In this document: positions 1 to 5,164 of the stretch, one piece after another
How positions within the stretch are numbered: position 1 is the first letter of the stretch
How the letters are laid out: each line of letters begins with the position of its first letter
Assembly: GCA_034660035.1 (NCBI GenBank)
Contig: JAYEIJ010000170.1
Coordinates: 1 to 7,747, forward strand
DNA length: 7,747 nt
Direction of reading: 5' to 3'
Source of the DNA: JAHEEL01 sp034660035
GTDB taxonomy: Bacteria; Actinomycetota; Acidimicrobiia; Spongiisociales; UBA5794
The notes under the pieces: model-generated
Databases searched by the model: none
The model's input: the letters and a program-made list of their open reading frames with translations, nothing else
Told to the model about the DNA's origin: nothing
Position numbers and translations under genes: made by a program

Positions 1-1261
1 TCTCGAGGTTGTAGTCAACCCAGAGACCGCCCATCGTGTAGTGAGGGGCCGGGTAGATCCGCATCGGTACCTCGTACGGGTTCTCATCGGTGATGCGCTC
101 GTACATCTCGAAGAGGTTCCCGTAGCGGTCCTCGATCACCTGGCGCCCGAGGCGACTGATGGCGTCTGCGAAGTCGAGGTACACGCCGTTCTTCAACGGA
201 CCCACACCCTTGTCGTCCTCAACCATCCGCATCGCCGCCCGAGATGCGACGTCTCGTGGAACGAGGTTTCCGAAGGCCGGGTACTGCCGCTCGAGGTAGT
301 AGTCCCGCTCGTCCTCGGGGATATCGTTCGCCGCGCGGTCGTCGTTGGCTGTCTTCGACACCCAGATCCGGCCATCGTTGCGGAGCGACTCCGACATGAG
401 CGTCAGCTTCGACTGGTGCTCGTCGCTTGCGGGGATGCAGGTCGGGTGGATCTGGGTGAACGACGGGCTGGCGAACAACGCGCCTTTTCGATGGGCCCTC
501 CACGCTGCCGTCCCGTTGCAATTCATCGCGTTGGTGGACAGGAAGTAGACGTTCGAGTAGCCGCCGGTAGCCAGAACGACGGCATGGGCCGAGTGACTCT
601 CGATCTCGCCGGTGACGAGATCACGGGTGACGATGCCGACCGCGCGTCCGTCCTTCATCACGAGTTCGACCATCTCGGTGCGGGTGAACAACTCGACCGT
701 CCCGAGTCCGACCTGACGCGCCAGGGCCTGGTATGCCGTCAGGAGGAGCTGCTGGCCGGTCTGGCCGCGTGCGTAGAAGGTCCGGGAGACCTGAGCGCCA
801 CCGAAGGAGCGGTTGTCGAGCATGCCGCCGTACTCACGGCCGTATGGGGCACCCTGTGCGACCGTCTGATCGATGATCGCGTCGGACACCTCGGCGAGTC
901 GGTAGACGTTCGCCTCCCTGGAGCGGTAGTCCCCGCCCTTGACGGTGTCGTAGAACAGCCGGAAGACGCTGTCGTTGTCGTTCGGATAGTTCTTCGTCGC
1001 GTTGATGCCACCCTGGGCAGCGATCGAGTGCGCCCGACGGGACGAGTCGTTGTAGGTGAACGCTTTGACGTTGTAGCCGAGTTCTCCGAGAGCGGCCGCC
1101 GAGCCCGCTCCGGCGAGACCGGTACCCACCACGATGATGTCGTACTTGCGGCGATTGGACGGGTTCACCAGCTTCACGTCGAACTTGCGTTTCGTCCACT
1201 TGTCCTCGAGCGGTCCGTCCGGGATCTTTGCGTCGAGGATGCGAGTGTGTTCTGTTGTCAC
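1..1261 (-). CDS. sdhA: Succinate dehydrogenase flavoprotein subunit, N-terminal two thirds (runs off left edge)
   Basis: Catalytic subunit of respiratory complex II: it oxidises succinate to fumarate and passes electrons to the iron-sulfur subunit. The frame is open from a GTG at 1261 to the window edge, giving 420 residues of a protein usually about 600-640 long. Visible motifs in order are the FAD dinucleotide fold VGTGLAGAGSA (about 45-55), the RAHSIAAQGGINA segment in which His78 is the expected covalent FAD ligand, QIHPT (His272), SESLRNDGR with the expected catalytic Arg294, LVPRDVASRA (336) and PHYTMGG (His407). The SESLRNDG wording is typical of the Bacillus/Bacteroidetes-like SdhA group, which fits the sdhC partner. 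The start is supported by AAAGGG about 7 nt upstream. The gene begins 14 nt after the sdhC stop, so the two are one operon. sdhB is expected next, outside the window. Family assignment is firm; succinate oxidation rather than fumarate reduction is inferred from context. Confidence 0.96.
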   Translation of the reverse strand, partial: MTTEHTRILDAKIPDGPLEDKWTKRKFDVKLVNPSNRRKYDIIVVGTGLAGAGSAAALGELGYNVKAFTYNDSSRRAHSIAAQGGINATKNYPNDNDSVFRLFYDTVKGGDYRSREANVYRLAEVSDAIIDQTVAQGAPYGREYGGMLDNRSFGGAQVSRTFYARGQTGQQLLLTAYQALARQVGLGTVELFTRTEMVELVMKDGRAVGIVTRDLVTGEIESHSAHAVVLATGGYSNVYFLSTNAMNCNGTAAWRAHRKGALFASPSFTQIHPTCIPASDEHQSKLTLMSESLRNDGRIWVSKTANDDRAANDIPEDERDYYLERQYPAFGNLVPRDVASRAAMRMVEDDKGVGPLKNGVYLDFADAISRLGRQVIEDRYGNLFEMYERITDENPYEVPMRIYPAPHYTMGGLWVDYNLE

Positions 1262-1275
1262 GATGATGCCCTTTC

Positions 1276-2016
1276 TCAGCCGGAGACCGTGAGGAGACCG
1301 AACTGCACAGCGATCGGGATCGATGAGTTCGCGATGAGGATCGCCAGTGCGAAGGCCACAGCGAACCATCGGCGCCAGTCGTTGTATCGGGGGTTGGACA
1401 GCCCGAGGCTCTGGAAGACGCTCCATGCCCCGTGGTAGATGTGGAAGGCGAGAGCGATCTGAGCGACCACGTAGAACATCGCGACATACCAGCGTTCGAA
1501 GCTGTAGATCACGTTGTTATAGACCGAGCCGCTTACAAACTCGGGGTTCGTGCTTCCGATCGTCAGATCTCCGATGTGGAAGATGACGAACAGCAGGATG
1601 ATGACGCCGCCCCAGAGCATCGTGCGGTTCGCATAGTTGACGGCTCCGTACTGGCGTGTCGCCTCATATTTGACCGGGCCCCGGGCCCTCCTATTCCGCA
1701 GGGCGAGGACGATCGCCGACCAGATGTGGATGCCGAACATGGCGAGGAGACCGAATCGGAAGAGCCAGAGCACACCGGTCTCGGGGACGATCGGGTAGAG
1801 GAGTGTCTTCAGCGCCTCCGCGTAGTGATCCAGGTCCTCCGCGCCCAGGTAGATCTTCATGTTGCCGATCATGTGGACCAGGACGTAGGCGAGCAGTCCG
1901 GCACCGGTCAGCGCCATCATCCACTTCATCCCGATGTCGGAAGTGAAGAATGGTCCGAGCCAGGAGCGCCATCCGGATCGCCGGTTGACTTCGAGGCGAC
2001 GTGTCTTCGTCGTCAC
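1276..2016 (-). CDS. sdhC: Succinate dehydrogenase cytochrome b558 membrane-anchor subunit
   Basis: Five-helix, haem-carrying membrane anchor that links SdhAB to the membrane and to quinone. The protein is 246 residues. Hydrophobic helices lie at about 33-58, 83-106, 133-153, 175-200 and 217-238. Histidines inside four of them (His48, His97, His147, and His192 or His195) sit where the b558 family binds two haems, so this is a single-anchor type B complex rather than the SdhC/SdhD pair. The chosen start is the GTG at 2016, not the in-frame ATG at 2100. A strong GGAGGA Shine-Dalgarno lies 7 nt upstream of the GTG, and the predicted promoter falls between the two starts, so the ATG would be outside the transcript. 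The gene leads the sdhCA(B) operon and is divergent from whiB. Confidence 0.93.
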   Translation of the reverse strand: MTTKTRRLEVNRRSGWRSWLGPFFTSDIGMKWMMALTGAGLLAYVLVHMIGNMKIYLGAEDLDHYAEALKTLLYPIVPETGVLWLFRFGLLAMFGIHIWSAIVLALRNRRARGPVKYEATRQYGAVNYANRTMLWGGVIILLFVIFHIGDLTIGSTNPEFVSGSVYNNVIYSFERWYVAMFYVVAQIALAFHIYHGAWSVFQSLGLSNPRYNDWRRWFAVAFALAILIANSSIPIAVQFGLLTVSG

Positions 2017-2034
2017 TGTGTGTTCCTCCGATGG

Positions 2035-2076
2035 TTCGACAGAGTGATTATCGCGCCATCTACTCGGTCTGTCGAA
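2035..2076. promoter_or_regulatory. 9-bp inverted repeat bracketing the sdhC promoter (candidate operator)
   Basis: TTCGACAGA at 2035-2043 and its exact complement TCTGTCGAA at 2068-2076 lie 33 bp apart centre to centre, about three helical turns. The right copy covers the -35 hexamer and the left copy covers the predicted transcription start. This layout suits a repressor or redox regulator binding both half-sites, but no regulator can be named from sequence. It could also form a hairpin in DNA, although most of it lies upstream of the transcript. Confidence 0.45.
2047..2075 (-). promoter_or_regulatory. Predicted sigma-70-type promoter of sdhCA
   Basis: On the minus strand, TCGACA (2075-2070) and GATAAT (2052-2047) are separated by 17 nt, each matching the consensus at five of six bases. 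Transcription would start near 2040, leaving a leader of about 24 nt that carries the GGAGGA ribosome site of sdhC. The match is by eye only. Confidence 0.65.
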
Positions 2077-2120
2077 ACGGCCGCGATTGTTGCATGACAA
2101 GGCGCGCGTCGAGATTCAGG

Positions 2121-2149
2121 TTGACAAGCGCGCGCGGTGTTGGGAGAAT
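2121..2149 (+). promoter_or_regulatory. Predicted promoter of the whiB-like gene
   Basis: A perfect TTGACA (2121-2126) is followed after 17 nt by GAGAAT (2144-2149), four of six to the -10 consensus. Initiation near 2156 would give a leader of about 30 nt before the ATG at 2186. This argues against the longer in-frame start at 2087, which lies upstream of the promoter. Confidence 0.6.
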
Positions 2150-2157
2150 CCCACTGT

Positions 2158-2167
2158 TGTAATTACA
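2158..2167. promoter_or_regulatory. Perfect 10-bp palindrome at the whiB transcription start
   Basis: TGTAATTACA is a perfect dyad starting 8 nt after the -10 box, overlapping the predicted start of transcription. It is AT-rich in a GC-rich surrounding and could be an operator. A 10-bp palindrome can also occur by chance. Confidence 0.25.
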
Positions 2168-2185
2168 CCTTCCCCGGGAGTCCTG

Positions 2186-2473
2186 ATGTTCGGCGAATTC
2201 ATCGAAGCCCTCAAAGCCGACGGTTTCGACATGTCCTGGCAGGACTTTGCGAACTGCCGCGGGGCCGACCCCGACCTCTTCTTTCCCGAACGCGGAGCCT
2301 CGACGCGCACAGCGAAGGGCATCTGCCGTGAGTGCACCGTTCTCGACGAGTGCCTCGAGTTCGCGATCGTCTCGAGCGAGAAGTTCGGGATATGGGGCGC
2401 GATGTCCGAACGCGAGCGCCGCAAGATCCGCAAGGAACGCCACATCGCGGCAACCCGCCGCAAGGCAGTGTGA
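2186..2473 (+). CDS. WhiB-family iron-sulfur transcription regulator (WhiB2/WhmD-like)
   Basis: Small 95-residue regulator of the actinobacterial Wbl family, which binds a [4Fe-4S] cluster and acts with the principal sigma factor. The four cluster cysteines are Cys24, Cys47, Cys50 and Cys56 (C-X22-C-X2-C-X5-C). The segment LFFPERGASTRTAKGIC resembles the WhiB2/WhmD subgroup rather than WhiB1. The turn motif GIWGAMSERERR (68-79) is followed by a basic tail (RKIRKERH, RRK) of the DNA-binding type. The motif ends in Ala71 where the family usually has a second Gly (GIWGG). The ATG at 2186 is preferred over the in-frame ATG at 2087 because GGGAG lies 5 nt upstream and the promoter lies between the two. 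WhiB2 homologues control septation and development; that role here is inference. The stop is followed at once by a hairpin and heptad repeats. Confidence 0.92.
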   Translation: MFGEFIEALKADGFDMSWQDFANCRGADPDLFFPERGASTRTAKGICRECTVLDECLEFAIVSSEKFGIWGAMSERERRKIRKERHIAATRRKAV

Positions 2474-2488
2474 CCGCACTACGTGCGG
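2474..2488 (+). terminator. Hairpin directly after the whiB stop codon
   Basis: CCGCAC / GTGCGG form a perfect 6-bp stem with the 3-nt loop TAC, beginning at the base after TGA. No T-run follows; heptad repeats follow instead. It is the leading module of repeat element 1 and is homologous in sequence to the hairpin at 3626-3640. Terminator function is plausible but not shown. Confidence 0.45.
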
Positions 2489-2489
2489 C

Positions 2490-2597
2490 GTATTCCGTAT
2501 CCCGTATTCCGTATCCCGTATGGGAGATACCGGCTTCCTGGCGCTGCAAGACGGACCCTTTCGGACTACGGACTACGGACTACGGATTACGGACTAT
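2490..2597. repeat. Inverted heptad-repeat element 1
   Basis: The left arm is five tandem 7-mers at 2490-2524 (GTATTCC, GTATCCC, GTATTCC, GTATCCC, GTATGGG). After a spacer of 38 nt the right arm has five 7-mers at 2563-2597 (GGACTAC three times, GGATTAC, GGACTAT). The arms are inverted: GTANNCC on the left pairs with GGNNTAC on the right, with five or six of seven positions matching in each unit. The two central bases of the unit are the variable ones. The same unit recurs in element 2. No transposase or protein is encoded; open frames across it give repetitive, implausible peptides. Confidence 0.85.
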
Positions 2598-2617
2598 CGG
2601 CGGCTCTGCCGTCGGCG

Positions 2618-2623
2618 TAGAAT
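2618..2623 (+). promoter_or_regulatory. Candidate -10 box for the membrane-anchored protein gene
   Basis: TAGAAT lies 33 nt upstream of the TTG start and just downstream of repeat element 1. No convincing -35 hexamer is seen at 16-18 nt. The same hexamer occurs at a similar place upstream of tatA (3774-3779), which modestly supports both. Confidence 0.35.
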
Positions 2624-2656
2624 CCCAGTAGCACGTCAAGCGAAGGAGTCGCCGGA

Positions 2657-3622
2657 TTGAGCCCTACTGTCACCGCCATCGTCGTCGTTGTCGTCGGCGT
2701 GGTCCTCCTGGGGATCATCTGGGCCGCCGTGTCGATCATGAAAGGCGCGCGCTCGGGTGTGAGCGCGGGATCCGAACTCGCGCCGAAGGCAGAGGACCGA
2801 CTCAGGCCGATCCTCGTCGACTTCCACGTCCGGGGCGATGAGGCAGAGATCCACTACGGAGTACCCCTTGCCGAGGGCGAACTCGATGACCACCTCCGGG
2901 ATCTGCTCTGCTACGACGCGTCGCTGGTGCTGAACGAGAAGAAAGACCGTGGCCTACCCGTGGCTCAAGTCACCCGGGCAACGGTGTTCGCGCGCCGCGG
3001 TGGTGAAGCTGTTCAGGTTGGGACGAGGGAGTTCGAGGAGCCGGGTGTGATCCCCGAGATCGTCGCCCCCGAGCTCGTCCCCCACGCGTCGGTCGCCGGA
3101 TACGACCCGCTCGCTCATCTCGGTGAGCAGGACCTGGAGATCCAACCCGGCGTCGCCGACCGGGCGTCAAGAGAAGGTCTCTCGCCCTTCCTCGACGAGA
3201 TCTCGATAGCGAAGTCTGTCGAGGTCCGACTCCGCGCTGTCGGGATCGACCCGACCGACGTGTCGCTACAAGACCTGTCGCTCTCTCTCCTCAGGATCGC
3301 CGGGTACGAAGTCCTGGTGGGACGAGCGGGCGTTGCGAGCCAGGACAGCGGCACCGTGGAGGTGTATATGGCGCGGAAGGCCGGCGCCGAAGCATTGGTT
3401 GTCATCGTGCCCCATGCGGAGGGCGAGCACCCCGAACTCCTGGAGCGGGTCGTCAACGCGTTCGTGATCGAAGTTGCCCAGACCAATCCACAGCGTGCTC
3501 TGCTCATCACCGACAAGTTCGGCCCGTATCTCGTGTATGAGAAAGAGCGCAGCGATCCCCGCTGCCGCTTCATCACGAGAGAACGCCTTCAAGCATTCGT
3601 CGATAGTTTCGCGTTGCAGTAA
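2657..3622 (+). CDS. Membrane-anchored protein of unknown function with possible Mrr-like C-terminal domain
   Basis: I do not recognise this 321-residue protein as a named family. One N-terminal membrane helix (about 5-28, rich in Val, Ile and Leu) is followed by a basic MKGAR, so the rest is probably cytosolic. Residues 45-190 form a mixed, acidic region with no motif I can name. Residues 203-321 read like a restriction-endonuclase-type fold: LSLSLLRIAGYEVLVG, then DSGTVEVYMARK, a helix at 258-275, ALLITDKFGP (281-290) and RFITRERLQAFVDSF (304-318). This order echoes Mrr-like proteins, but the (E/Q)-X-K catalytic motif is not clearly present, so it may be a non-catalytic relative. This comparison is inference. 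The start is TTG at 2657, supported by AAGGAG 9 nt upstream; no better ATG or GTG is near. It is flanked on both sides by heptad-repeat elements. Confidence 0.75.
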   Translation: MSPTVTAIVVVVVGVVLLGIIWAAVSIMKGARSGVSAGSELAPKAEDRLRPILVDFHVRGDEAEIHYGVPLAEGELDDHLRDLLCYDASLVLNEKKDRGLPVAQVTRATVFARRGGEAVQVGTREFEEPGVIPEIVAPELVPHASVAGYDPLAHLGEQDLEIQPGVADRASREGLSPFLDEISIAKSVEVRLRAVGIDPTDVSLQDLSLSLLRIAGYEVLVGRAGVASQDSGTVEVYMARKAGAEALVVIVPHAEGEHPELLERVVNAFVIEVAQTNPQRALLITDKFGPYLVYEKERSDPRCRFITRERLQAFVDSFALQ

Positions 3623-3625
3623 GAG

Positions 3626-3640
3626 CCGCCCTGCGGGCGG
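3626..3640 (+). terminator. Hairpin just after the stop of the membrane-anchored protein gene
   Basis: CCGCCC / GGGCGG form a perfect 6-bp GC stem around a TGC loop, 3 nt after the TAA. No T-tract follows. It leads directly into repeat element 2, exactly as the hairpin at 2474-2488 leads into element 1. The two hairpins differ by one compensatory pair, A-T there and C-G here. Confidence 0.5.
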
Positions 3641-3641
3641 T

Positions 3642-3730
3642 GTATCCCGTATCCCGTAGCCCGTACTCCGTAGGCCGAGGAGACGTTTCTTGTTGCGTTT
3701 GCGGGATACGGAGTACGGAGGACGGAGTAC
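3642..3730. repeat. Inverted heptad-repeat element 2
   Basis: The left arm is five 7-mers at 3642-3676 (GTATCCC twice, GTAGCCC, GTACTCC, GTAGGCC). The right arm is four 7-mers at 3703-3730 (GGGATAC, GGAGTAC, GGAGGAC, GGAGTAC). The spacer is 26 nt. The longest perfect pairing is 12 bp: CCGTACTCCGTA at 3661-3672 with TACGGAGTACGG at 3707-3718. Pairing continues outward in short blocks, so a long imperfect hairpin is possible. The unit GTANNCC / GGNNTAC is the same as in element 1. Confidence 0.85.
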
Positions 3731-3773
3731 GCCCCAGCATCGGATGAGCGTCAACCGCGTCCCGGGGCCCGAC

Positions 3774-3779
3774 TAGAAT
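3774..3779 (+). promoter_or_regulatory. Candidate -10 box for tatA
   Basis: TAGAAT ends 21 nt before the GTG start of tatA. The region 16-18 nt upstream (around TCAACC, 3751-3756) is a poor -35. It follows repeat element 2, so a new transcript here would be separated from the upstream gene. Confidence 0.35.
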
Positions 3780-3800
3780 CTCTCTCACGAAAGGAACTCT

Positions 3801-3995
3801 GTGCTCTTTGCTTTCATCAAGAACATCGGCGGACCCGAACTACTGATCATCCTGGTGGTGGTTCTCCTGCTGTTCGGCGCTTCGAAGCTCCCCGGCCTGG
3901 CTCGTTCGATCGGTGCCTCGACGAAGGAGTTCAAGAAGGGTGTCGAAGAAGGCGTCGAGAGCGATGACACCGCTTCCGACGCCGAAGACGCCTGA
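3801..3995 (+). CDS. tatA: Twin-arginine translocase subunit TatA
   Basis: Pore-forming component of the Tat system, which exports folded proteins across the cytoplasmic membrane. The 64-residue protein has the standard layout: a short N-terminus, PELLIILVVVLLLFG membrane helix (12-26), the FG-x-x-KLP hinge (25-31), the amphipathic helix GLARSIGASTKEFKKGVEEG (32-51), then a short acidic tail. The FGASKLP hinge and small size favour TatA over TatB. The GTG start at 3801 has AAAGGA 5 nt upstream. It lies 66 nt upstream of an ECF sigma operon. In mycobacteria a tat gene (tatB) also sits beside sigE and rseA, so this neighbourhood is not random. Confidence 0.92.
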   Translation: MLFAFIKNIGGPELLIILVVVLLLFGASKLPGLARSIGASTKEFKKGVEEGVESDDTASDAEDA

Positions 3996-4017
3996 TTCCC
4001 GGCCAAGTATTCGGGAA
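3996..4017 (+). terminator. Small hairpin after tatA, overlapping the ECF -35 element
   Basis: TTCCCG (3996-4001) and CGGGAA (4012-4017) form a 6-bp stem with a 10-nt loop right after the tatA stop. No T-tract is present. The right arm is part of the GGGAACC motif, so it may be only partly a transcript structure. A weak terminator or attenuator is possible. Confidence 0.3.
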
Positions 4018-4039
4018 CCGGATCGGTCTATCGGGCGTT
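4013..4039 (+). promoter_or_regulatory. Predicted ECF-type (SigE/SigH-like) autoregulatory promoter
   Basis: GGGAACC (4013-4019) and CGTT (4036-4039) are separated by 16 nt, which fits the GGAAC...GTT promoter class read by actinobacterial ECF sigma factors of the SigE/SigH kind. It lies directly upstream of the ECF sigma gene, as expected for positive autoregulation. The start would be near 4046, giving a leader of about 15 nt. Confidence 0.55.
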
Positions 4040-4040
4040 T

Positions 4041-4059
4041 CTCCCACGGTTGTGGGGAG
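4041..4059 (+). promoter_or_regulatory. Hairpin that could sequester the sigma-gene ribosome site
   Basis: CTCCCAC (4041-4047) pairs with GTGGGGAG (4052-4059) around a GGTT loop, with one bulged G. The right arm contains the GGGGAG Shine-Dalgarno of the sigma gene, 2 nt before the ATG, an unusually short spacing. Only a transcript starting upstream of 4041, such as read-through from tatA, would carry the left arm. Seen by eye, not folded by computation. Confidence 0.35.
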
Positions 4060-4061
4060 AT

Positions 4062-4571
4062 ATGACTGACGAATCTACACCGACCTGGGAAGACGTTGCG
4101 CATCGCTATGGGCGCAAGATCTACAACTTCGCCTACCGCCTCACGGGCAACCCGGATGATGCCGCCGACCTCGTTCAAGAGACCCTCCTCCGCGTCCGGA
4201 AGGGGCTCTCTTCATATCAGCCGGGATCTTTCGAGGGATGGCTCTGGCGCATCACCCGCAATGCCTTCCTCGATGGCATACGAAAGAAGAAGCGCCGGCC
4301 GGAGTCGGCGTTGCCGGAAGGCGACCATCATGCCCTCGGCTCAAGCCCTTCGCCGGATGAGGTGCTCGCCTCGATTCGCCTGTCGGACGACGTGCAATCG
4401 GCGCTCCTCAAGCTTCCGTACGAGTTCCGCGAAGCGGTGGTGCTCTGTGATGTCGTCGGCCTCACCTATGACGAGATCGCCGAAGCGACCGATGTTCCGG
4501 TCGGCACCGTGCGAAGCCGGATCCACCGGGGCCGCAAACTCCTCAGAGGAATGCTGACATGGCCGATCTGA
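4062..4571 (+). CDS. ECF-type RNA polymerase sigma factor (SigE-like)
   Basis: Group 4 (ECF) sigma factor of 169 residues that directs RNA polymerase to stress promoters when released from its anti-sigma factor. Sigma region 2 spans about 15-79, with YNFAYRLTGNPDDAADLVQE and the region 2.3/2.4 stretch SFEGWLWRITRNAFLDGIRK. Region 4 spans about 110-163 with LPYEFREAVVLCDVVGLTYD and the helix-turn-helix EIAEATDVPVGTVRSRIHRG. There is no extra C-terminal domain. The ATG at 4062 was chosen over an in-frame TTG at 4050 because it starts directly at the conserved N-terminus, although its ribosome site is very close. The stop lies inside the anti-sigma gene (13-nt overlap), a typical sigma/anti-sigma arrangement. 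Being next to a zinc-type anti-sigma gene and an RseB-like gene points to an envelope-stress role, by analogy with mycobacterial SigE-RseA. Confidence 0.93.
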   Translation: MTDESTPTWEDVAHRYGRKIYNFAYRLTGNPDDAADLVQETLLRVRKGLSSYQPGSFEGWLWRITRNAFLDGIRKKKRRPESALPEGDHHALGSSPSPDEVLASIRLSDDVQSALLKLPYEFREAVVLCDVVGLTYDEIAEATDVPVGTVRSRIHRGRKLLRGMLTWPI

Positions 4572-5164
4572 TCTTCGATCCCGAGGAGCACGGTGAACTG
4601 TTCTCTGCCTACCTCGATGGTCAGCTGACACCGAGTGAGGTTGCGATCGTCTGCGAACTGCTCGACGGGAGCGAGGAAGCGATCGAGGAGTTCCGGTCCC
4701 TGCGCAGCACTCGCAGGGCACTTCGATTGCTACCCGAGTTCGAGGTTCCTGCGGCCCTCCTGCCGGATGGTCATCTCGGTGATCGACTGTCCGCGTACCT
4801 GGACGGGGAACTGGTCACACTGGAACACCGGCGGGTGACCAAACACCTCGTCGACTGCGCCGATTGTCGGGCCGAACTCCAGGAACTCGACCGGGCCAGG
4901 ATCGCCGTCCGGTCTCTCCCGGGCGTTGAGACAACCATGACGGGCGAGATCCCTGCGACGCCGGTTCCTCAACGCCGGCGGCGCATCATCGCCGGTGGCA
5001 TCGGCGTTGCCGCTGCGGCGGCGCTCCTCATCGGCCTCGCAGTGGGCGGCGGCGATGAGCCGGTCTTCGTGCTCGACGATCTCAACGCCCGCCACGTCGC
5101 CAGGGCCTCGGCCGAACCCGGGTTCGCCTTTCTTCCTTCTGTGATCGAGGTGGCGGCGCCATGA
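4559..5164 (+). CDS. Transmembrane zinc-type anti-sigma factor with a duplicated N-terminal domain
   Basis: Cognate anti-sigma factor (RseA-like role) of 201 residues that would hold the ECF sigma at the membrane. There are two related cytosolic modules: SAYLDGQLTPSE at 16-27 and SAYLDGELVTLEH at 78-90, each with similar downstream helices. The second carries the zinc-binding H-X3-C-X2-C motif (His96, Cys100, Cys103). In a gap-free alignment the first has Leu, Ser and Ala at those positions, so it cannot bind zinc the same way. An arginine-rich stop (RRRR 139-142) precedes a membrane helix (about 143-164), followed by some 37 extracytoplasmic residues. The start ATG at 4559 overlaps the sigma gene and has AGAGGA 8 nt upstream. 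Its TGA overlaps the next ATG (ATGA), so the three genes are translationally coupled. Release by regulated proteolysis, as for RseA, is inference. Confidence 0.9.
   Translation: MADLIFDPEEHGELFSAYLDGQLTPSEVAIVCELLDGSEEAIEEFRSLRSTRRALRLLPEFEVPAALLPDGHLGDRLSAYLDGELVTLEHRRVTKHLVDCADCRAELQELDRARIAVRSLPGVETTMTGEIPATPVPQRRRRIIAGGIGVAAAAALLIGLAVGGGDEPVFVLDDLNARHVARASAEPGFAFLPSVIEVAAP

Noticed and set aside
41..1438. 465-codon plus-strand open frame
   Set aside because: It is antisense to sdhA and the end of sdhC, where the minus-strand product has every expected motif. The plus-strand translation has no recognisable domain and is a GC-bias shadow.
1432..2097. 221-codon plus-strand open frame
   Set aside because: Antisense to sdhC, with a charged, low-complexity translation rich in D, E and V and no ribosome site that stands out.
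2017..2100. N-terminal extension of sdhC starting at the ATG at 2100
   Set aside because: The extra 28 residues are unlike the family, lie upstream of the predicted transcription start, and the GTG at 2016 has a strong GGAGGA site.
2087..2185. N-terminal extension of the WhiB-like protein from the ATG at 2087
   Set aside because: The predicted TTGACA promoter lies inside this stretch and the extension has no family similarity; GGGAG precedes the ATG at 2186.
2490..2597. CRISPR array
   Set aside because: Units are 7 nt, contiguous and without spacers, and the second half is inverted. This is a tandem and inverted repeat, not a repeat-spacer array.
2332..2660. Open frames crossing the heptad repeats, giving peptides such as repeated TDYGLR
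   Set aside because: The peptides are a direct product of the 7-nt period, overlap whiB in other frames, and have no start signal or domain.
3474..3754. Small frames overlapping repeat element 2 on both strands
   Set aside because: They run through the unknown protein gene antisense or into repeats and show no protein-like features.
4050..4061. TTG start for the sigma factor at 4050
   Set aside because: It would place the start inside the hairpin loop with no upstream ribosome site and add only four residues with no family support; ATG at 4062 is preferred despite its close Shine-Dalgarno.
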